DNA of 19,655 bases from Cellulomonas sp. (GTDB taxonomy: Bacteria > Actinomycetota > Actinomycetes > Actinomycetales > Cellulomonadaceae): the NCBI GenBank assembly GCA_027451305.1, contig DAIDJQ010000131.1, positions 1 through 19,655 of the forward strand. Direction: 5' to 3'. A program made the position numbers and the translations under genes. The notes beneath the pieces were generated by a model. The model was not told where the DNA came from. It searched no databases and saw only the letters and a list, made by a program, of their open reading frames with translations. Position 1 is the stretch's first letter, and the number at the start of each line of letters is the position of its first letter. Positions 18,355 to 19,655 of this stretch are shown piece after piece.

Positions 18355-18363
18355 AGTCTACCA
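18355..18363 (-). promoter_or_regulatory. Extended -10 promoter element for rpsO
   Basis: The minus strand reads TGGTAGACT, a TANNNT -10 box (TAGACT) preceded by the extended TG. It lies about 87 bases upstream of the rpsO start in the ribF-rpsO gap. No good -35 at 16-18 bp spacing was seen, which is acceptable for an extended -10. Confidence 0.5.
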
Positions 18364-18379
18364 GGGCGTCCACCGTCAC

Positions 18380-18396
18380 CGGGCCCGAGCGGCCCG
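18380..18396 (-). terminator. Small GC hairpin after ribF
   Basis: CGGGCC and GGCCCG pair over 6 bp with a 5-nt loop, 17 bases after the ribF stop, and overlap the presumed -35 zone of the rpsO promoter. There is no T-tract; support is weak. Confidence 0.3.
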
Positions 18397-18412
18397 CACG
18401 TCGGCGCCGAGG

Positions 18413-19462
18413 TCAGGACGCCGGACCCGCGGCCGACGGCTCGGAGCCGCCACCGGCGGCACCCGCGAGCACCTGGCGGACCTCGACCACGTCCTGCCGC
18501 ATCCGCCGCTGCAGCGCGTCCACCCCGTCGAACCGGAGCGTGGGTCGCAGCCGCTCGACGAGCTCCACGGCGACCTCCTCGCCGTACAGGTCCAGGTCGG
18601 TCCGGTCGAGGACGTACGCCTCGACCCGGCGGGCCAGCCCGTCGAAGGTCGGGTTCGTGCCGATCGAGACCGCTGCGGGAAGCACACGGTCGGGGTCGTC
18701 GGGCGTCACCGGGCTGCCGTCGGCCCGGACCAGGCGGCGGAACCAGCCCGCGTACACGCCGTCCGCGGGCACCATACCGGTCGAGTCCGGCGCGAGGTTG
18801 GCGGTCGGGAACCCCAGGTCACGACCGCGGGCGTCACCGTGCACCACGATCCCGCGCACGCGGTGCGGGCGTCCGAGCACCCGGGCGGCCTGGCGCACGT
18901 CGCCCTCCGCGAGGAGCTCACGCACCCACGTGGAGGACCAGCGCCGGCGCAGGGGGTCGGCCGTGTGGCCGTCTCCCACCGTCGGGTCCGCCGTCTCGTC
19001 CTCGACCACCTCGACGTCGAAGCCGTGACGCCGGCCGAGCTCGGTCATCGCGCGCAGGTCGCCGCCGTTGTCCCGACCGAACCGCACGTCCCGGCCGACC
19101 ACGACGGTGCGGGCGTGCAACCCCTCCACGAGGTAGCGCCGGACGAACTCCTCCGGCGTCTGCCGTGCGAAGTCGAGGGTGTAGGTGACGAGCAGCACGC
19201 CGTCCAGGCCGGTCTGCTCGAGCAGCTCCAGCCGGTCTGCGTCACCGGTGAGCAGGGGCGGGGCGGAGTCGGGCCGGTGCACCTGGGACGGGTGCGGGGT
19301 GAACGTCACGGCGACCGAGCGCAGGCCGGCGGCGCGCGCGTCCGACGCGAGCCGCTGCAGCACGCCGGCGTGCCCGCGGTGCACGCCGTCGAAGTTGCCG
19401 ATCGTGACCACGCTGGCGCCGAAGTCCGTCGGCACCTGGCTCAGTTCGGTCCAGACCTGCAC
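18413..19462 (-). CDS. ribF: Bifunctional riboflavin kinase / FAD synthetase
   Basis: RibF phosphorylates riboflavin to FMN and adenylates FMN to FAD. The 349-residue product has an N-terminal nucleotidyltransferase domain: VVTIGNFDGVHRGH at 18-31 with the HxGH-type motif, GRDVRFGRDNGGD at 123-135, and the SSTWVRELL segment near 176-184. The C-terminal flavokinase domain carries GRDLGFPTANL at 213-223, VSIGTNPTFDG at 265-275 and EAYVLDRTDLDLYGEEVAVEL at 281-301. Between the domains, residues about 154-174 are a loop of acidic and Thr/Gly residues that looks longer than in many relatives. GTG at 19462 is preceded by AGGAG at five bases. It lies between truB and rpsO, as in other actinobacteria. 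No FMN riboswitch was recognised upstream. Confidence 0.96.
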   Translation of the reverse strand: MQVWTELSQVPTDFGASVVTIGNFDGVHRGHAGVLQRLASDARAAGLRSVAVTFTPHPSQVHRPDSAPPLLTGDADRLELLEQTGLDGVLLVTYTLDFARQTPEEFVRRYLVEGLHARTVVVGRDVRFGRDNGGDLRAMTELGRRHGFDVEVVEDETADPTVGDGHTADPLRRRWSSTWVRELLAEGDVRQAARVLGRPHRVRGIVVHGDARGRDLGFPTANLAPDSTGMVPADGVYAGWFRRLVRADGSPVTPDDPDRVLPAAVSIGTNPTFDGLARRVEAYVLDRTDLDLYGEEVAVELVERLRPTLRFDGVDALQRRMRQDVVEVRQVLAGAAGGGSEPSAAGPAS

Positions 19463-19492
19463 GCACGCTCCTGCTCGCCTCGTCGTCTCCGG

Positions 19493-19518
19493 TGGGCACC
19501 CGCCGGCACCGGTGCCCA
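19493..19518 (-). promoter_or_regulatory. Hairpin in the ribF leader
   Basis: TGGGCACC and GGTGCCCA pair exactly over 8 bp (19493-19500, 19511-19518) with a 10-nt loop, 31 bases upstream of the ribF start. It may be a leader or attenuator hairpin, or simply part of the truB 3' region. Confidence 0.4.
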
Positions 19519-19546
19519 AGCATGCCACCTGGACCGCAGTCGTCAG

Positions 19547-19569
19547 CACCCCCGCGTCAGGCGGGGGTG
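19547..19569 (-). terminator. Hairpin spanning the truB stop codon
   Basis: CACCCCCGC and GCGGGGGTG pair over 9 bp with a 5-nt loop. The truB TGA (19557-19559) lies within that loop. No T-tract follows, so this may terminate or merely separate truB from ribF. Confidence 0.5.
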
Positions 19570-19655
19570 AACACCAGCACGGGGACCGCCCGGCCGCCAC
19601 GCGTCTCGACCAGGGCCACGAGCTCACCGGTCGGCGACAGCGCCGCGACAGGTCC
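19557..19655 (-). CDS. truB: tRNA pseudouridine(55) synthase TruB, C-terminal end (5' part beyond window)
   Basis: Only the last 32 codons and the stop are present, entering from the right edge. The translation ends ALSPTGELVALVETRGGRA then VPVLVFTPA, which matches the C-terminal PUA-like tail of actinobacterial TruB proteins (pattern G-xLVAL-x-E-x-RGG-A-x-P-xx-VF). TruB makes pseudouridine at position 55 of tRNA. The position directly upstream of ribF is the conserved one, which supports the call more than the short sequence does. Confidence 0.75.
   Translation of the reverse strand, partial: GPVAALSPTGELVALVETRGGRAVPVLVFTPA

Noticed and set aside
19463..19546. FMN riboswitch upstream of ribF
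   Set aside because: The gap is too short and only one simple hairpin is seen; no conserved FMN aptamer elements were recognised.

Overview
The window is very GC-rich chromosomal DNA with dense, mostly minus-strand genes, frequent GTG/TTG starts and 4-base GTGA stop/start overlaps. Gene content and order point to an actinobacterium, most likely a Cellulomonas-like member of the Micrococcales; the genus is inferred from protein character, not proven. The minus-strand backbone, read from the right edge leftwards, is truB(end)-ribF-rpsO-pnp-M16 peptidase-dapB-thyA-dfrA-dapA-rnj-ftsK. The same backbone order (with other genes between) is known from Mycobacterium tuberculosis, so most of this window is conserved housekeeping synteny.

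Layout. 1-429: start of a membrane-anchored PAS-type protein cut by the window edge and coupled to ftsK. 426-3092: ftsK. 3093-3367: divergent spacer with inverted repeats. 3368-5756: two plus-strand transporter genes (EamA family, then MFS). 5752-5790: bidirectional terminator. 5799-9795: thyA-dfrA-dapA-rnj, tightly packed on the minus strand. 9859-11912: plus-strand aldehyde dehydrogenase and GNAT pair. 11941-13214: dapB with a coupled two-helix membrane protein carrying a TPR-like repeat. 13316-14128: AraC-like regulator. 14176-19462: ribF, rpsO, pnp and the M16 peptidase. 19557-19655: C-terminal end of truB.

How the genes work together. Two RNA-degrading enzymes (RNase J, PNPase), S15, a pseudouridine synthase and FAD synthetase make up an RNA/translation/cofactor block. 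DapA and DapB are consecutive lysine/diaminopimelate enzymes. ThyA and DHFR form the dTMP/folate cycle. The accessory genes (two transporters, dehydrogenase plus acetyltransferase, AraC regulator) sit as insertions between conserved blocks.

I found no mobile element, CRISPR array, tRNA, rRNA, defence module or clearly new system. The most unusual signal is RNA-level: two strong hairpins, one with 24 paired bases, inside the first 35 codons of the M16 peptidase gene directly after the pnp stop, together with a perfect 16-bp hairpin between rpsO and pnp. Neither has a U-tract.
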